In this document: positions 14,038 through 26,309 of the stretch, piece after piece
Position numbering within the stretch: position 1 is the stretch's first letter
How the letters are laid out: each line of letters begins with the position of its first letter
Assembly: GCA_023078685.1 (NCBI GenBank)
Contig: JALGAS010000001.1
Location: forward strand, 7,440,001 to 7,504,000
From: Neopestalotiopsis rosae
Taxonomy: Eukaryota > Ascomycota > Sordariomycetes > Amphisphaeriales > Sporocadaceae
Reading direction: 5' to 3'
DNA length: 64,000 bases
Notes under the pieces: model-generated
What the model saw: only the letters and a program-made list of their open reading frames with translations
Databases searched by the model: none
What the model was told of the DNA's origin: nothing
Program-made: the position numbers and the translations under genes

Positions 14038-14471
14038 TCACTGTCGAAGAAGCGCGATATTTTTGGATAGTGTAAGTACAATACTAACTTGTAGGCGTTC
14101 ATATTTCACGACTGGATTCGCTTTGCAGGCAAACCCAAATTGCAATTAGTTTTTGAGCTTCATAAAAGCAGGTATATAGGTAGGTCATGGAAGAATTGAT
14201 TCGTGAGTCACACACCATAGCATCAATCTGTCTGATCACTCATGCATGTCAAGTTCCAGTGATTGTTGTAAGGAGTGTATTCATCATACTAGAAATTCCG
14301 GACTTTCCGAACGACAATAGAAACTGCAGCACACATAACCTCATTAAGCACCAGCACATTACAAAATACTTAGTGCCTTCTCGTAACACGTTGAATCATG
14401 ACAAGAGGAAATGACCAGTAGTTCACCCACTACCAATCATGTAACTAAGTTGACCCAAGTCTTGATTGTCT
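14038..14471. other. Convergent intergenic region
   Basis: The 3' ends of a plus-strand and a minus-strand gene face each other here. It should hold both terminators. No gene is recognised. Confidence 0.5.
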
Positions 14472-15272
14472 TTATACTGCTGTGACCGTGTAGTTGAAGT
14501 TGTCAATGAGGGTGGCGCCCAGGATGCCGACCGAGTAGGACGTGAGCATGACGACGTGGTCCAGGGCGCCCTTGGAGAACTGGGTGTTGAGCTGGGCCTT
14601 GATCATGTTGGCCGTGACGGAGATGCTCGGAGAGAAGAGGAAGGACTGGTAGGCAATGACCGTGTTCTTCTTGTCGTAGCCGACAATGGCGAGCCGGCAG
14701 TGGGTGGGCGCGGCCACGAGGGTCAGGGCGGTGCCGGCGTTGCAGCCAAAGTAGAACGAGTCGATGCTGAACGACGCCGTCTTGGAGCCCGAGTACTGGG
14801 TGGTGATGGTGGGGATGTTCTTGGTCACCTGGGTCAGGCCACCATATACTGCCACGTTGGGCTTGGAGAACGCATTGACGCCGAGGGAAATGCTTGAGCC
14901 AATCTTGGCAACATCTAAGAGAGGGAAACTGGTAAGTAGGATCGTCTTGATATGATAAAGCTTTACTTGTTACGTACTAATACCCTGCCATTGCAATGCA
15001 CCGTAGTTACCGATGGCACGGAGAGTGTCAGCGCCCGCGAGAAGAGTATCAAAGGTTGCGAGTGCCTTGATCTGCTTGCCGGCTCTGGCTTCGAGATCTC
15101 TATCCTCCAGTTCAAAGCTCTCGGGCTCACGTGCTGCGAGCTGGTTCATCTCGAACTCACGAGCAACCAAGGGCATTGGCTCAGCGATGTCGCGGGGGTC
15201 GATATCGGGCAGGGGACCGGCATTGACCACAGATGCGGCCAAGAGGACCAATGCTGCAATGGATGAGAACAT
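14472..15272 (-). CDS. Small secreted protein, unknown function
   Basis: Two exons (15272-14978, 14914-14472; 63-bp intron with GTACGT donor and TTAG acceptor) give 245 residues. The first 18 residues (MFSSIAALVLLAASVVNA) form a clear signal peptide. An acidic pro-like stretch with several EAR/AREPE segments follows (residues 19-65). It could be removed by a Kex2-like or other processing protease, but no dibasic KR site stands out. The C-terminal 150 residues are beta-rich, with hydrophobic and Thr/Ser-rich repeats and only two cysteines (GCNAGTA and HCRLA). I do not recognise the family. An alternative donor two codons upstream is also in frame. Likely an extracellular or wall-associated protein; an effector role is only a possibility. 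Confidence 0.72.
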
Positions 15273-16968
15273 TTTGAAGAGAGATTTTGAGCCGGCGAGA
15301 TGTTTACTATGGTGTCGGGATTGGAATGTGAAGACTTGCGTGTTGAGTGTTTGATACACCATTCCTTACCAACGACGGTAGAGGGCGTCTTATATATTCG
15401 GTTTTTCGTCTTGCTGCGTATAAGGGAATAAGGCCAATCAAGAATATCCATCTCCCGGTCATGATGACGGGAAGGTGCTACTCTGGTATAATGTCTCACG
15501 TTATACATCGAGTGAGAAGGCGAATCAAGGTATAACTGGGACATGGCACCACTTTGTTCGGCAGTCTAACGCCTCTCCCGATACTTGACACTTGTGTAGT
15601 CTCTTCGGTTCCTTTTCTGCTCCAGTGACTCAAGTCTAAGCTATGTCAACAAGGATCGTACTCATGATATGGATTGTTGAACCATTTACTGCATCATCAA
15701 GTTGCCGTGGAACTTGTGGAAGTGATCGCATGCAAACATCACATTATTTTTCAGTTCTGGTTGATTCCTTGCATCACCCAGATACCAGTTTTCGGAATAC
15801 TTTACTTTTCTGCTTTCAGTAAATATGTTAGTACCGTATCTTTCATAATGTTCCTATATCCAGGGTACACTTTGCAGCTGTTTTGCTCGCAGATACATCA
15901 ATGGCGGAGCGAAGACAAAAAGTATGAGTCATGAGCTTTGCATAAGTGAGTAAGCCATGCAACCCGTCACTGTGGTTTAGGTTGACTAGACTGCTCCAGT
16001 GTCACCTATAATGCCTTTGGCGTCTAGATTGCCGGGGAATCTTCAACTGGTGCCTTGGTTTCTTGCAGGAAGCCCGGATCGCTTCCATGCATCCAACAAA
16101 ATACAGGCAAAGTGCAATGCAGATTTTCTTTTTCGAGATGGGAATTTTTGCCAGAGTTTTGCCACTGGCCAGACATGTCTCATTTATATGTATGACGGTC
16201 AGACGGTTCAGCGGCAGGCAACAACGCATTGCCAGAAATTCTTCACGTCTCGTGATCGTATAGCAGTCAATTGAAGACATTTTTAGTCCTTAGACTACGA
16301 AACTCTGGATCCCTGGGCCCGTCTTTGGCACAGAATAGGCGCCTCCGACTTGCTCGGCATTTCATATATTGCTTCTTTGTTCTTTGAATTTCTTTTAGTC
16401 TTCTTTTGCTGGAAAGAGACTACTTGACGGTGGAAGCAATCTCACATGTTAGCAAATGCGCATTGAATTGCAGTATCATCAGACCTCGTCATGGGCGGAG
16501 GACATTGCTCAATCAATTGGAATGAGTATCAATTATGAAAAAGGAGACATCCAGAACAGGAGAAAAAAAAGGTATTTGTACACCATAAATAACATACACC
16601 AAATGGGTCGCCCATCCAAATGCCTTTAATACGAATTACCATAACAGTTGATTGTTGAAAACGTGACTGTCTGCGTTGGCCGTATATCCATTATCCAGTC
16701 AATGTTTCCAGTAGCCTCGGCGACCAGGATTAGCTGCCGTTGCAGAAGCGAGCCCGAGAATTTGGGAAAAGGAACTATCTTGTGTTTCATGAGTTTCGCA
16801 ACGGCGCAAACCTTCCGAGGCTGTGTGCTGCCAACCAACTTAAAGTTTCCGGCCGAGGTGAGATACCTTTCCCGCCAGACTGGATAGGCATGAGCTGAGT
16901 CGAAACATTGCCAAGTATTGGGTTCTCCATTCTTTACCATCCAACCATTGGAAGTTCTTGCTCGCCTG
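15273..16968. other. Intergenic region, nothing firm
   Basis: This 1.7-kb region contains several open frames of 60-105 codons on both strands (for example 16626-16940 on the minus strand). None has a recognisable domain, signal peptide or matching splice sites. It should include the promoter of the secreted protein gene and the 3' region of the SDR gene. Confidence 0.5.
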
Positions 16969-18657
16969 TTATGTAGTTAAGTCGCTCGCTTTGTTCAGCC
17001 CAGCTATACCAAGCTGCCGGATCTTTTCTGCCGCCGCGACAGAGGTAGTATAGGCTTTTCTTTTCAAGCTGCCGTCCTCCGACGCGTGTTCCTTGTTCCA
17101 TTCGAGCACCTCCGAAACCATTCCGTCGAGCGTCGTTATGACGCCGCGGTATCCTAACCCACCTTGCTTGAGGGGTTTGGATATCTCTACGTTATTGGAA
17201 GACACCAAATGCGTGCATATAGAGAACAGGCCTGGTTTCAGGTATCTTATGTCTCCCGATAACCTTGGGAGAAATCTTGCGACAAACGGCATCTTGTACG
17301 GTAGCAGGGAATACCACTCCAAAAAGTGTGATAGCACGAACATGAGAACCGGCTCAACCGGAATATCCAAAAACGGGTGAATTGACAGAGTCTTGACTGC
17401 CATGTAAAGGTCTTTGTACCTGATTGGCGGGTTCGGATCTGTTACGCAGTATGGTCTCCCGGCTTGAGGCGCATGTCTCGTTGTCAAGGCGGCCTCATGG
17501 TGAAGATGGGCAACCGCAACGTTGGCGCCGTGAACGAAACTTTGGACAATGTGATGGGCCCATCTGTTTCGGGTATCAGCTCAACTGCTTCAGCTTCTTT
17601 CTCTTCGGTTCCGTAGTTGTGGTTTGCGCTGGGCTGGGCTAGGCTTGGGGTGCTTTTTTGACTCACGTTGGTAAGACAGATCTAGCTAGAGGGTCTCCAA
17701 CCGTATTGTCTGTGGGGTTACCATATACCCCATTGACTGGACGAATGCAACCAGTCTGGAAATCGTCCGTACTCGCTTCGCAGACGATGCGCTCAGCTGC
17801 CGCCTTGGAGGCGGGATAGTTACCGAAAAACTCGCCATGTGGTCGCAGCGGCCTGGAGAAGTCTCGCTCGTCCAGCACCTGCCAGAAATTTCGAGGCGAG
17901 CGCGCCCATGGTGCGACCCAAGGCTTCACTGGCCGTACGGCGATGGACCCAGACGAGGTCGAACTGAATATGTCGGCGCCGGCCTCCTTGGCGAGCTCCA
18001 AGACATTCCTCGTGCCGTGAACGTTTACCGCCTCCGGAAACCCATACAAGAGCTGCGACCTGTCCGACGGAATGATGACAGCCGCAGTGTGAAATACTGT
18101 TAGTGGAAGGCTAGCTACTGACGGACGCCACGGCTTGCTCAGGGCTGCCTTGATAGAAGCCCGAGACGTGATATCCGTACGCACGAAATCGACTTCGGTC
18201 GCGGGGCCAGTGAGCATGTCGCTTCTCTCGGCTTCTCTAATGTCGAGGATCCGGATGCTCTCGGGTGGTTGACCCCGCGCAAGCAGTTGCAAGACGATGA
18301 ATCCGCCGACAAGGCCTGCTTACGATATCATTGTTAGGAGCATCTATCTTATGATTGGTTCAGATCGTGGACGTCACCATTTCCTCCTGTCACTACATAG
18401 CGACGCTGTTGTCGGCCTGGTAATTGACCAGGGTAGTCTATAGACTCTCTGCTGAGTCTCTCATAAGTTTTCTTGAGTAGCTCTGGCGTCCATGGTAAAC
18501 CCGCGAGCTTCCGGATCTCGTCCGGAGTACCCTTTAATAGTTGGTTAATTCGGAAAAGGTATAGGAAAATGAGACCAGCCAATATATAAATCGCTGGGCG
18601 CACCACGTCAGCTGCTTGTATTGCGTCCATGATGAATGCAACCAATAGCCAGCCCAT
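16969..18657 (-). CDS. Extended SDR, 3-beta-hydroxysteroid dehydrogenase-like
   Basis: Three exons (18657-18378, 18315-17667, 17563-16969) give 507 residues. An N-terminal transmembrane segment (about residues 18-36, AIYILAGLIFLYLF) is followed by the Rossmann fold. The dinucleotide motif VTGGNGLVGGF is created exactly across intron 1, strong support for that splice. The active-site YPASK motif (NYPASKAAAER) and the family feature NVHGTRNVLELA are present. Exon 3 carries WAHHIVQSFVHGANVAVAHL and the C-terminal domain typical of sterol-4-alpha-carboxylate 3-dehydrogenase / 3-beta-HSD relatives. Predicted as a membrane-bound NAD(P)-dependent dehydrogenase of a sterol or hydrophobic alcohol. The start could also be Met 10 at 18630. 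An MFS exporter lies 443 bp upstream on the same strand. Confidence 0.88.
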
Positions 18658-19100
18658 CGAGGGATGCAAGTAACGTGTCAGACTCAAACATTTTACAGAG
18701 AGCGAAATTACCAATGTTTGCTACATGACCGCACAGAGTCACTCTCGCCAAACTCCAAATCGCCAGATTAGTCAGAGTAACTTCCTTGCACATTTCCCAG
18801 GTGGGAATAGTGCAACTCGCGAGGATTACCGAATGATCCATGAATCATCCGATCAAGCCGAGTGTGAATGGCCAGTCCAGCCGTGACGCGTTATGTTACG
18901 CGATGCGATGCGACAGTGGATTTCACAAGGATAAAGGTGCTTTGTTAGACCTGCTTTTGATTTTCAGCCGATTTAATCTATATATGGCTACACACGTGGG
19001 GGTATAGGATCCTGGGCGAGGATCGGTCTGTATTCCATTCCAATTTATACATTTTGTTACACAATGCTTGATAAAAACATAAACATTTCTCTCTCGTTCT
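18658..19100. other. Intergenic region between SDR and MFS genes
   Basis: This 443-bp region holds the promoter of the SDR gene and the 3' flank of the MFS gene. No coding feature is supported. Confidence 0.5.
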
Positions 19101-20880
19101 TTATGGAGATCTGGCGATCTTTGAGCGAGCCCGCATCTTGGGGCCAAAGAAGTATACGACATAAATAAGAGCCACCAGGCCAAAGGACACGAAGCCAAGA
19201 GTGGCCATTGCCCATTTGCTGCTCATATTCTCGAACATGGCAATACCTGTAATAAGTTTGTTAGTCTCGGGTTCATCCTTTCGACCGTTGATTGATGCAT
19301 TTAAAGTAACTTACCAGCATGGGCGAAGCCAGCAGCGATAACGAACGAGGGGATCAGGAACGCGGCAATGGCGGATCCAGCGACGGTCGTGTAGGCATCG
19401 GTGATGTAGTTCAACATACTGAGCCACAGCAGGGGGTCGCAGAAGCCGAGAACACCACCGGCGACGACGGGAGACCAGAACGAGGTGTTACCGTCGCAGG
19501 TGAAGGCGAACCAGAGAAGGGAAACAGGGAACAGCCAGACGGTGACGAGCGACGTGAGGAAACGAGCCTCGGGGCGACCGACACCACCGTTCTTGAGGCG
19601 GTCGCGCTTGAAGAGCCAGGTCTGGACAGGGATGAACATGAACATGACCACGACACCAACAACAAAGTTGAGGTAGGTCAAGTCGGCACCAATGTAGGAC
19701 AGACCGTTGTTGACAACAAACACATCAAAGACTCCGTCCAGGTAAAGGAACAGGAGACCGTAGGCGAAACCGTTGTAAATACCGAGCAGGGTGACCATAG
19801 GTTCGGTCACCATGATGCGGAGTGCCATCAGGGTAACGAACTTGATCTCCTTGAAGACATTGACCTTCTCCTCGAGAACAGCAATCTCCTCGGGCTCGTC
19901 AAGGTGACGCTTCTTGACCTCATTGCGGATAACGATGCTGGGCAGCGTCTCGGGGATGAAGCACATGATCACGACGAATGCAGCAGCAATAATGACGCTA
20001 TTTTTAATGGTCAGCACGACTATAACCTTGAAAGCGCACTATTTTGTGCATCAAGTATAAAGACTCACTTGATCCAGAAGATCCAGGGCAGGCCCATGTT
20101 GACATTGTCTGCAATCCATTCTCCGACAGGAGATCCGATACTGGGTCCAATGTTGGCAGAGGCAACGAAAAGCGCCATGGGCTGGCCAGCGCCATCTTCA
20201 CTGCCAAACAGATCCGCAATGGTTCCTGCGACATTGCACAAGGCTACACTTCCAGTTGTTCCGCTAAGGAATTGGAAGATGATGAGCATGGGCAAGTTGA
20301 GGGGCAGCGCACAGCCAATGTTGACCAGGGCGTAGAAGAAGATTGCGACGACATAGACCCATTTGCGGCCACCAATATCACTGCATTAAAATGGTTAGCA
20401 TTAACCCCGCGAAAAAAAGAGGCCCTTGCTGCCACGAATTTGCCCACGAAATCAATCGCAAGCAAATACGCCTATACGCCTATAGGGACTATAATTGCTG
20501 GTTTTTGCAAAATAAATCACATACGATAGAGGTCCGAGGAAGACGGGTCCTACGGCGGTTCCCAAGATGAACATGCTCTGTCCGAGAGCGACAATTTGCG
20601 TGTTGGAGACATTGAACTTCTCCTCAATCAAGAACTCGGCGCTCACATACGTCGTACTCGTCAGAGTAACAAACGTCTGCAGCATACAGTAAATGATCGT
20701 GATGCCCCATTTCTTCCACAGAGGCCAGTGGGTAGGGTGGCCAGGCTCGCTGGTCGTGATCCTGCGCAAGGCTGCGAGCGCAATGTCCTCGTCGCTGTAA
20801 TTGTCTCCGGCCGTCTGGTACTTGGCCTTCTCCCCCTCGGCGACCTCCTTGGGCCTGTCGGTAGTAGATGCTGCGTCCAT
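19101..20880 (-). CDS. MFS transporter, DHA1-like multidrug exporter
   Basis: Four exons (20880-20525, 20380-20069, 19997-19315, 19246-19101) give 498 residues. The cytosolic N-terminus (about 60 residues) leads into 12 hydrophobic segments. The MFS loop-2 motif GPLSDIGGRKWV is rebuilt across the first splice. A long charged central loop (EVKKRHLDEPEEIAVLEEKV) separates the two six-helix halves. The sequence resembles fungal DHA1-type drug/H+ antiporters and polyamine exporters; the substrate is unknown. It acts in the plasma membrane. Intron 1 is longer than the others (144 bp). The last exon encodes a final helix and a basic tail (FFGPKMRARSKIARSP). Confidence 0.93.
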
Positions 20881-23800
20881 GGCTTGCTGCGCACAGGGTA
20901 TTGGTGAAACTGGACAGGACTGTGGGAGTGAAAAAAAGGGTAGCTGTAGGCGGCGTCCGGTCGTCCGTGCCGTTGTTTGTGGCAGACTTTCGCTGACCTC
21001 CGAAGGAAAGAAACACGACTGAACCAAGGAAACGGGTCAATAAAGGAAAATTTTAGTCATGGCAGCATCAGTGTTCAAATATGGTCGCGACGGGTGGGTT
21101 CGTGATTTCAAGTCGCGCCGATTCTATCAGCGGCCCCACCGGCCTGACTGGCTTTATTAGGTACACGTTTGGTCGATCCAGACCCAAGGGCATAAACTAG
21201 AATACAAATCCCAGACAATGGCCGTGATAGGAAGCCGGCATCAGACGAGGGAGGGAGATAAGAAGAAAGAGCGCTGCCCATTCTAATTCGATCGAAAGCG
21301 TCGCGTCACGGACCAGCCGCCGCACACACGGCCTGGCTAGTCGGTTTGGCTAGGCATGTACACTATGCGTGGGGGAAGGGGAGATTGGCTGTTGGATGGA
21401 TGCTGCATGCTTGTTGGCAGGGCATAACGATGGGATGGGATGAGGGAATAGGTAGTGCAGCATGCATGGTCTCGAGTTCAGCTCTGCTCCCTGGACTACG
21501 TCCCGTTCTAGGTGGAAAGATAGCGGCGAGGATAGCCTCTCTACATGCAGGCGAATCGGATTCTGGAAGCGAGCCGTGAACCGACTCCTGCAGACGTTTA
21601 CGCAGGACTTATTGCCTGCAGAGTGCCTTGCTAGTCATTAGACCGGACGTGGGATCCAGCCATCCGGACCATTTTCCCTCGTTTTGAGCACAACGTCGCG
21701 TGCGCGTTGGTCATTGAAAGCCAAAAAGATGGATCTCGTTTGTGAAGGGTTTTTACAATGGCGTGGGATTTGGTTCCGGGCGTCCCCGAGCAGCCGGAAC
21801 ACTGGGTCCTGGTTCGAGATTTGAGTGGGCTCAAGGGTCTCGTTAAGAAAAGTCTTCGGCCTCTAGTTTGTCATGCAGGTAACGAGAGGGGTGGGTGGCT
21901 GTTACATAAAGACCAAGAGAGGTTCTACTGTATTGATTCTTTGCTCATGACTACAGAATTGGATGATCCTTTCAAATGATAGACTGTGAATTGCCTCTTG
22001 CGACATTCAATATGATGACTGCCAAGCCGTGGCAATTGAGATCGTCCCGCATTCCCGTTATTGCTTGTTTCTCGCTTGGCGACTTGGCTGCAGAAGCCGG
22101 AGACATTTTCCCCGTTCGCCAAGCCAGCCACCGGCAGATTTGGCAGAGCGTAGAGGCTTGTCTGTGTGTAGTTTTTGCTGCTTCCCGAGCAAAACACTCT
22201 TGGCGCACGGCATTCAGCTAACCAGGTTATGTGCAACTGTTATGTACTGTTGCAAGGACACAATCGATTCTCGCTCTACGGGCGTCTTCTTTGGTGCGGT
22301 TTTACTTACTCAGCGGACACTGTCGCTCCCTGATGTGATGAATCTGTCTGCCTCCCTCTCGATCCTTCACATCCGTCACCTCGCCCATTTCGCGTGGTAT
22401 CGTTTCGGAAATGGGTTATTGGAGAGTCATTTATTAGTTCCATGCTTTCGCTAAGGCCGGCGCTACATTACGTGGTGCTATGTGTCTACCGAGGCCGTCT
22501 TGCGGGTACCTCGTGTGGTGAGATGATCCGTTCAGGGTTAGCATCTTGTAGCTTGCGGCAGCTACTCCAGAAATAGGACTGTCGCCGGCTACCTGGAGGA
22601 TTGGGGGAGTCAACGGGCGCCGCCGACGTCCTATCAGGTGGCGCTCAACGCTGCTGATGACGACGACGATGCTCTTGTTCAAAGCATTGATTCAGCAAAC
22701 GTCGATTGATATAGTCAAACCTCCTAATTCGATGGAATATTGTCTTCAGATAGCTCAAACGTTATCTTGGCAGTAGAGCACTAATTTGCCTGGTTTTGGT
22801 GCACTGCCCAATTGATCAACCACGTCAACGACGGGAACACACGCAATGGATCCTTCAAAATGTCGTCGCACTTGCTAATACTCCTGAGTCAGATCAATAT
22901 ACAATCGTACTACCGCATCCGAGACCATCCGCGCACGCGAAAACGCGCTTATTCATGGACCTCAAACCGGCCCTCTATCGACCTCGGCTGTTGCTCGTGT
23001 GCACAACTATAGTCTAGAGTATCTCGCACAACACTACCAGATCTCACCATTGTTGCAAAGATGATGGGCGCATCCTTCAGTGTCATCTTGCTGGACGTAT
23101 TGCTTTGTTCGATATCAATGCGGACACGTCATATTGACCAGTTCACCGCGGACATTTGAATATATGGTCGCAGAAAAGGGAGCGGCTGCCTATGTCGAAG
23201 TTCCCCTCTTGCCGTATTCTCTATACCGAATCATTGGGTGAATTCTCATGCCAGTGTTGTCATCGTCAAGCTAGCTCGGCGCACGAGAACTCGCAACCGA
23301 TGCTGAAGGCCAAAGACCAATGTTGCTATTCAGGGATACCAGTCGTATCACCGTGGGGTCACCACAGCGCATCACTCAGACTGTCGTCAACGCTGATTCT
23401 CCAACACGAAAGTGGTCTCACAGGGAATCAATGTACGGAAAAGGAAAAGCAGAGACCCTCAGGCAAAGTTCCATTGCTGTTTGACGTAGCCGGACTGTAA
23501 AAGAATCTTCCAGTGGTCGGGCCTTCACTCGGATTGTATTTAGGGATACTCGATTGACATAAGAGCACACAGTAGGTAATGCAAGAATGGTATCATCTAT
23601 CAGCCTCGTCCGATCGCCGACCGTGCATTGTTTACTCATTGCCTTCAAATGTCTCGAAATATGAAAACGACCAACAAATGCCTACATGACCCTAGGGAGA
23701 CGAATACCGATACGGGAAATGTTATCCGGCATCGGACTTTGAAGAGACACAATATGAAGGCGCAATGCGCAATGTCAACACATTCTTGAAGCGTTGACAA

Positions 23801-23903
23801 CAGTCACATTTCATGCATTTATTCCTCCCTCACTGAACTCAGGGGTTCTATTGTTCGTAGATTGCAGGCTCAAAGGATTGTACCAGGATTCTATTGTATC
23901 ACC
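20881..23903. other. Long intergenic region, no gene recognised
   Basis: This 3-kb stretch between divergent genes has only short open frames (up to about 140 codons at 22029-22454) on both strands. None shows motifs, codon pattern or splice pairs I can support. Base composition is normal and there is no RIP-like AT bias. It may contain long promoters or unrecognised non-coding RNA. Confidence 0.5.
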
Positions 23904-24870
23904 ATGCGCGTCGTCGTTTTTGGGGCTTCTGGCGTCCAAGGTGTGCTATGAAATCATCCAACGTTACCTCTATGAAGATGCAAAGCTCACACAAACAGGT
24001 GCTGCCCAAGTCGCGGCCTTGTCCCGTGCAGGACATGATCCCGTCGCTGTGAGCCGCAACCCAAAGCCCCTTGATATCGATGGAAAGTCCATTGAGACAT
24101 TCGCCCTTGACTTTGACAATGCTCGGGGGCTTGACCAAGTCTTGGAGAAGGGAGAGATCATCTTTTTGAATCTCCCTTCGACGTCATTCCAGACAAGCGA
24201 GCCCGTCATTGCGGCAGCCAAGAAAATTGGGGAGGCTGCCATCAAGGCAAGCAATGTGCGTCTGATCGTTTTCAATACGAGCATGCCCGTGCCCGACGAG
24301 TCAAAGGACATTCGGGCTCAGGACGATCGTCGAGAAATGAGGCGGCTACTTCGCGCGACCGGCATCCCCGTCATATCGATTCAGCCCGTCGTATTCCTCG
24401 AGAACTTGCTCGAGGGATGGGCCAGGCCGGCTCTGGTGGAGAGAGACACGATCGTCTATTGCCACCAGGAGAGTCTCGAGGTCTCGTGGATCTGTCACCA
24501 CGATATTGCGCAGTTCATGATGGCAGCAATGGAGCGCCCCGGCCTCGCAGGGCGCAATTTTGCCGTGGCCGGCCCCGAAACTGTCTGCCTGCCACAACTG
24601 ACGGAGAAGCTGTCCCGGGCCTGGAACCGACCGCTCCAGTACGAAAGCCAAACGATCGACGACTTTTGTGAAAAGATCAGCCAGGCAATGAAGGACAGGT
24701 CCAGCCTTGACCTTGATCGCGTGGTCAGCGACATGCGCAAGGCCTATACCTACTATCGTGAGAGTAATGAGTTCAAGCCTGACATGACAGAAGTACTCAA
24801 AGAGCTTACCGTCAAGCTTACCGCCATAGAAGAGTGGGCGAGGCTGCATCCATTGCCACCACGTTCATAA
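23904..24870 (+). CDS. NmrA-like NAD(P)-binding protein
   Basis: Two exons (23904-23940, 23999-24870; 58-bp intron) give 302 residues. The short first exon encodes MRVVVFGASGVQG, with the glycine-rich NmrA/isoflavone-reductase-type GASGxxG dinucleotide motif completed across the splice (GVQGAAQVAALSRAGHDPVAVSR). Further family features are NLPSTSF and IQPVVFLENLLEGWARPAL, then SWICHHDIAQFMMAAMERPGLAGRNFAVAGPE, matching the NmrA substrate-domain layout. Members are either redox-sensing regulators (NmrA, HSCARG) or atypical reductases without a SYK triad; which applies here is unclear. Reading straight through the intron gives a longer frame with a nonsense-looking N-terminus, so the spliced start is preferred. 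Confidence 0.87.
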
Positions 24871-26309
24871 ACGTTGATCGCTGCGATTCATCCATGGACA
24901 GCTAACGCCGAAGGTTGTTGGATAGTCTGGTCACGACCTTATTATTATGGCACATGTCGAATTTCGGGACGATTGCCATGATAACAGCGATATTTTGTAA
25001 AGCCAAGAGATAATCCAAGAGCTTATATGAAAGACTGATGTCCGCTCACAGTTTCAAGAAGTGAGTGTTCAAGGCCGTGCTATTGCCCCGTACTGAAACG
25101 AACCATGTTGGATTTCTACAACTACTGACGAGTATGGATGGGGTGACGACAAACGGTACTCGATGCCCTGGGCGGTCTCGTCTCTCGGTCCACACGCACT
25201 ACGTGGCCGACAGATCTGATCAAGGTTACAAAGGGTCATACATAACCCCAGGCCACACCTTCACTCATCTTGCCGACGCATACATACATAGTATATGTCT
25301 AAGTTTGGCTGATCTGGTCTCTACAACGAGCCATCTTTGTCGTTAGAAGCCATTACTTTCCATTGGAACATGCTCCAACCCCCGAAATTTATCGGTACAG
25401 GCACATGCTGTGATTGTTCAACATTGCCGCCATGAGGTGCAGGACTGTCACACCGACTTCTCACGCGGTCACTTTTCATCATGCGAACATGGAGGCCAGG
25501 CCTGCCCAATGGAAGCAAGTCTAAAATCATGGCAGAATACTTCTCGTTGCAAGTCCTTCCATGGCCTGGTTTGCCTGGGGAATTGGGTCGCTCTTTAACC
25601 CGGGTGATCACTACCAGATATTGCTAACCGAACAACCAAAATGCGCTTTTCCTAATCTCTGTTCAGCTTCGAGCTCGCGTATGCAAGCTATCACAAAGAT
25701 ATTGGTTTCTTGCATAGAAATGGCTTTAGCGAAGGCTGGGGCTGACGTGGAAGGTATTTCTGCTCTATGATAGTGATCGTCTATGCAAGTGTCAATAGGA
25801 GCCCAGCTCTACCTGATGAGGAAGATCATGCGATAGCGATTGGGGCTGGGTCCTGCACGTCGATCCTTTTGCGCCCTGCGTTGGCCAAATGAGAAGCGTC
25901 AATCGAAGTGGGAATGTATGCAAGGAGCAGAATCTGTAAGAAGAGGTGCAATAAATTTCAGCAGGGCCACTTATTCTGCTCGCTTAGTTGGCGGTCACCG
26001 CCCCAAGCATCTGTGCGGCGTTGGGCTCTAACGTGCCAAGCTACTAGGTTAACGCCGGATACAACTACATTGTAACAAGTATGAGCTGCTGGTAGAAATC
26101 AAGGGTAATAGAATGTCACTATTCCCGAGGGGACACGAGCAACCAGGAAAGTGAGAGCTGGCATAAGACATGGCAGATCCCCTATTTATTTCTTTGTCTG
26201 TGGTTAGTATTCGACTGCCTACAAAGTCACATCAACCAAACAATTTGATCAATTCAAACTTCCCCTATACAATCGCATATCATACAAAAAACCTCAAGAA
26301 GAAGACATC
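24871..26309. other. Intergenic region, nothing recognised
   Basis: This 1.4-kb region contains the promoter of the next gene, with AT-rich CTATTTATTTC at about 26180. Short open frames show no protein features. Confidence 0.5.

Noticed and set aside
16626..16940. 104-codon minus-strand open frame just downstream of the SDR gene
   Set aside because: Fairly protein-like but no recognisable family and no splice link to the SDR; probably 3' flank.
22029..22454. 141-codon plus-strand open frame in the 3-kb gap
   Set aside because: Overlaps other frames, biased Arg/Ser/Cys content, no domain.
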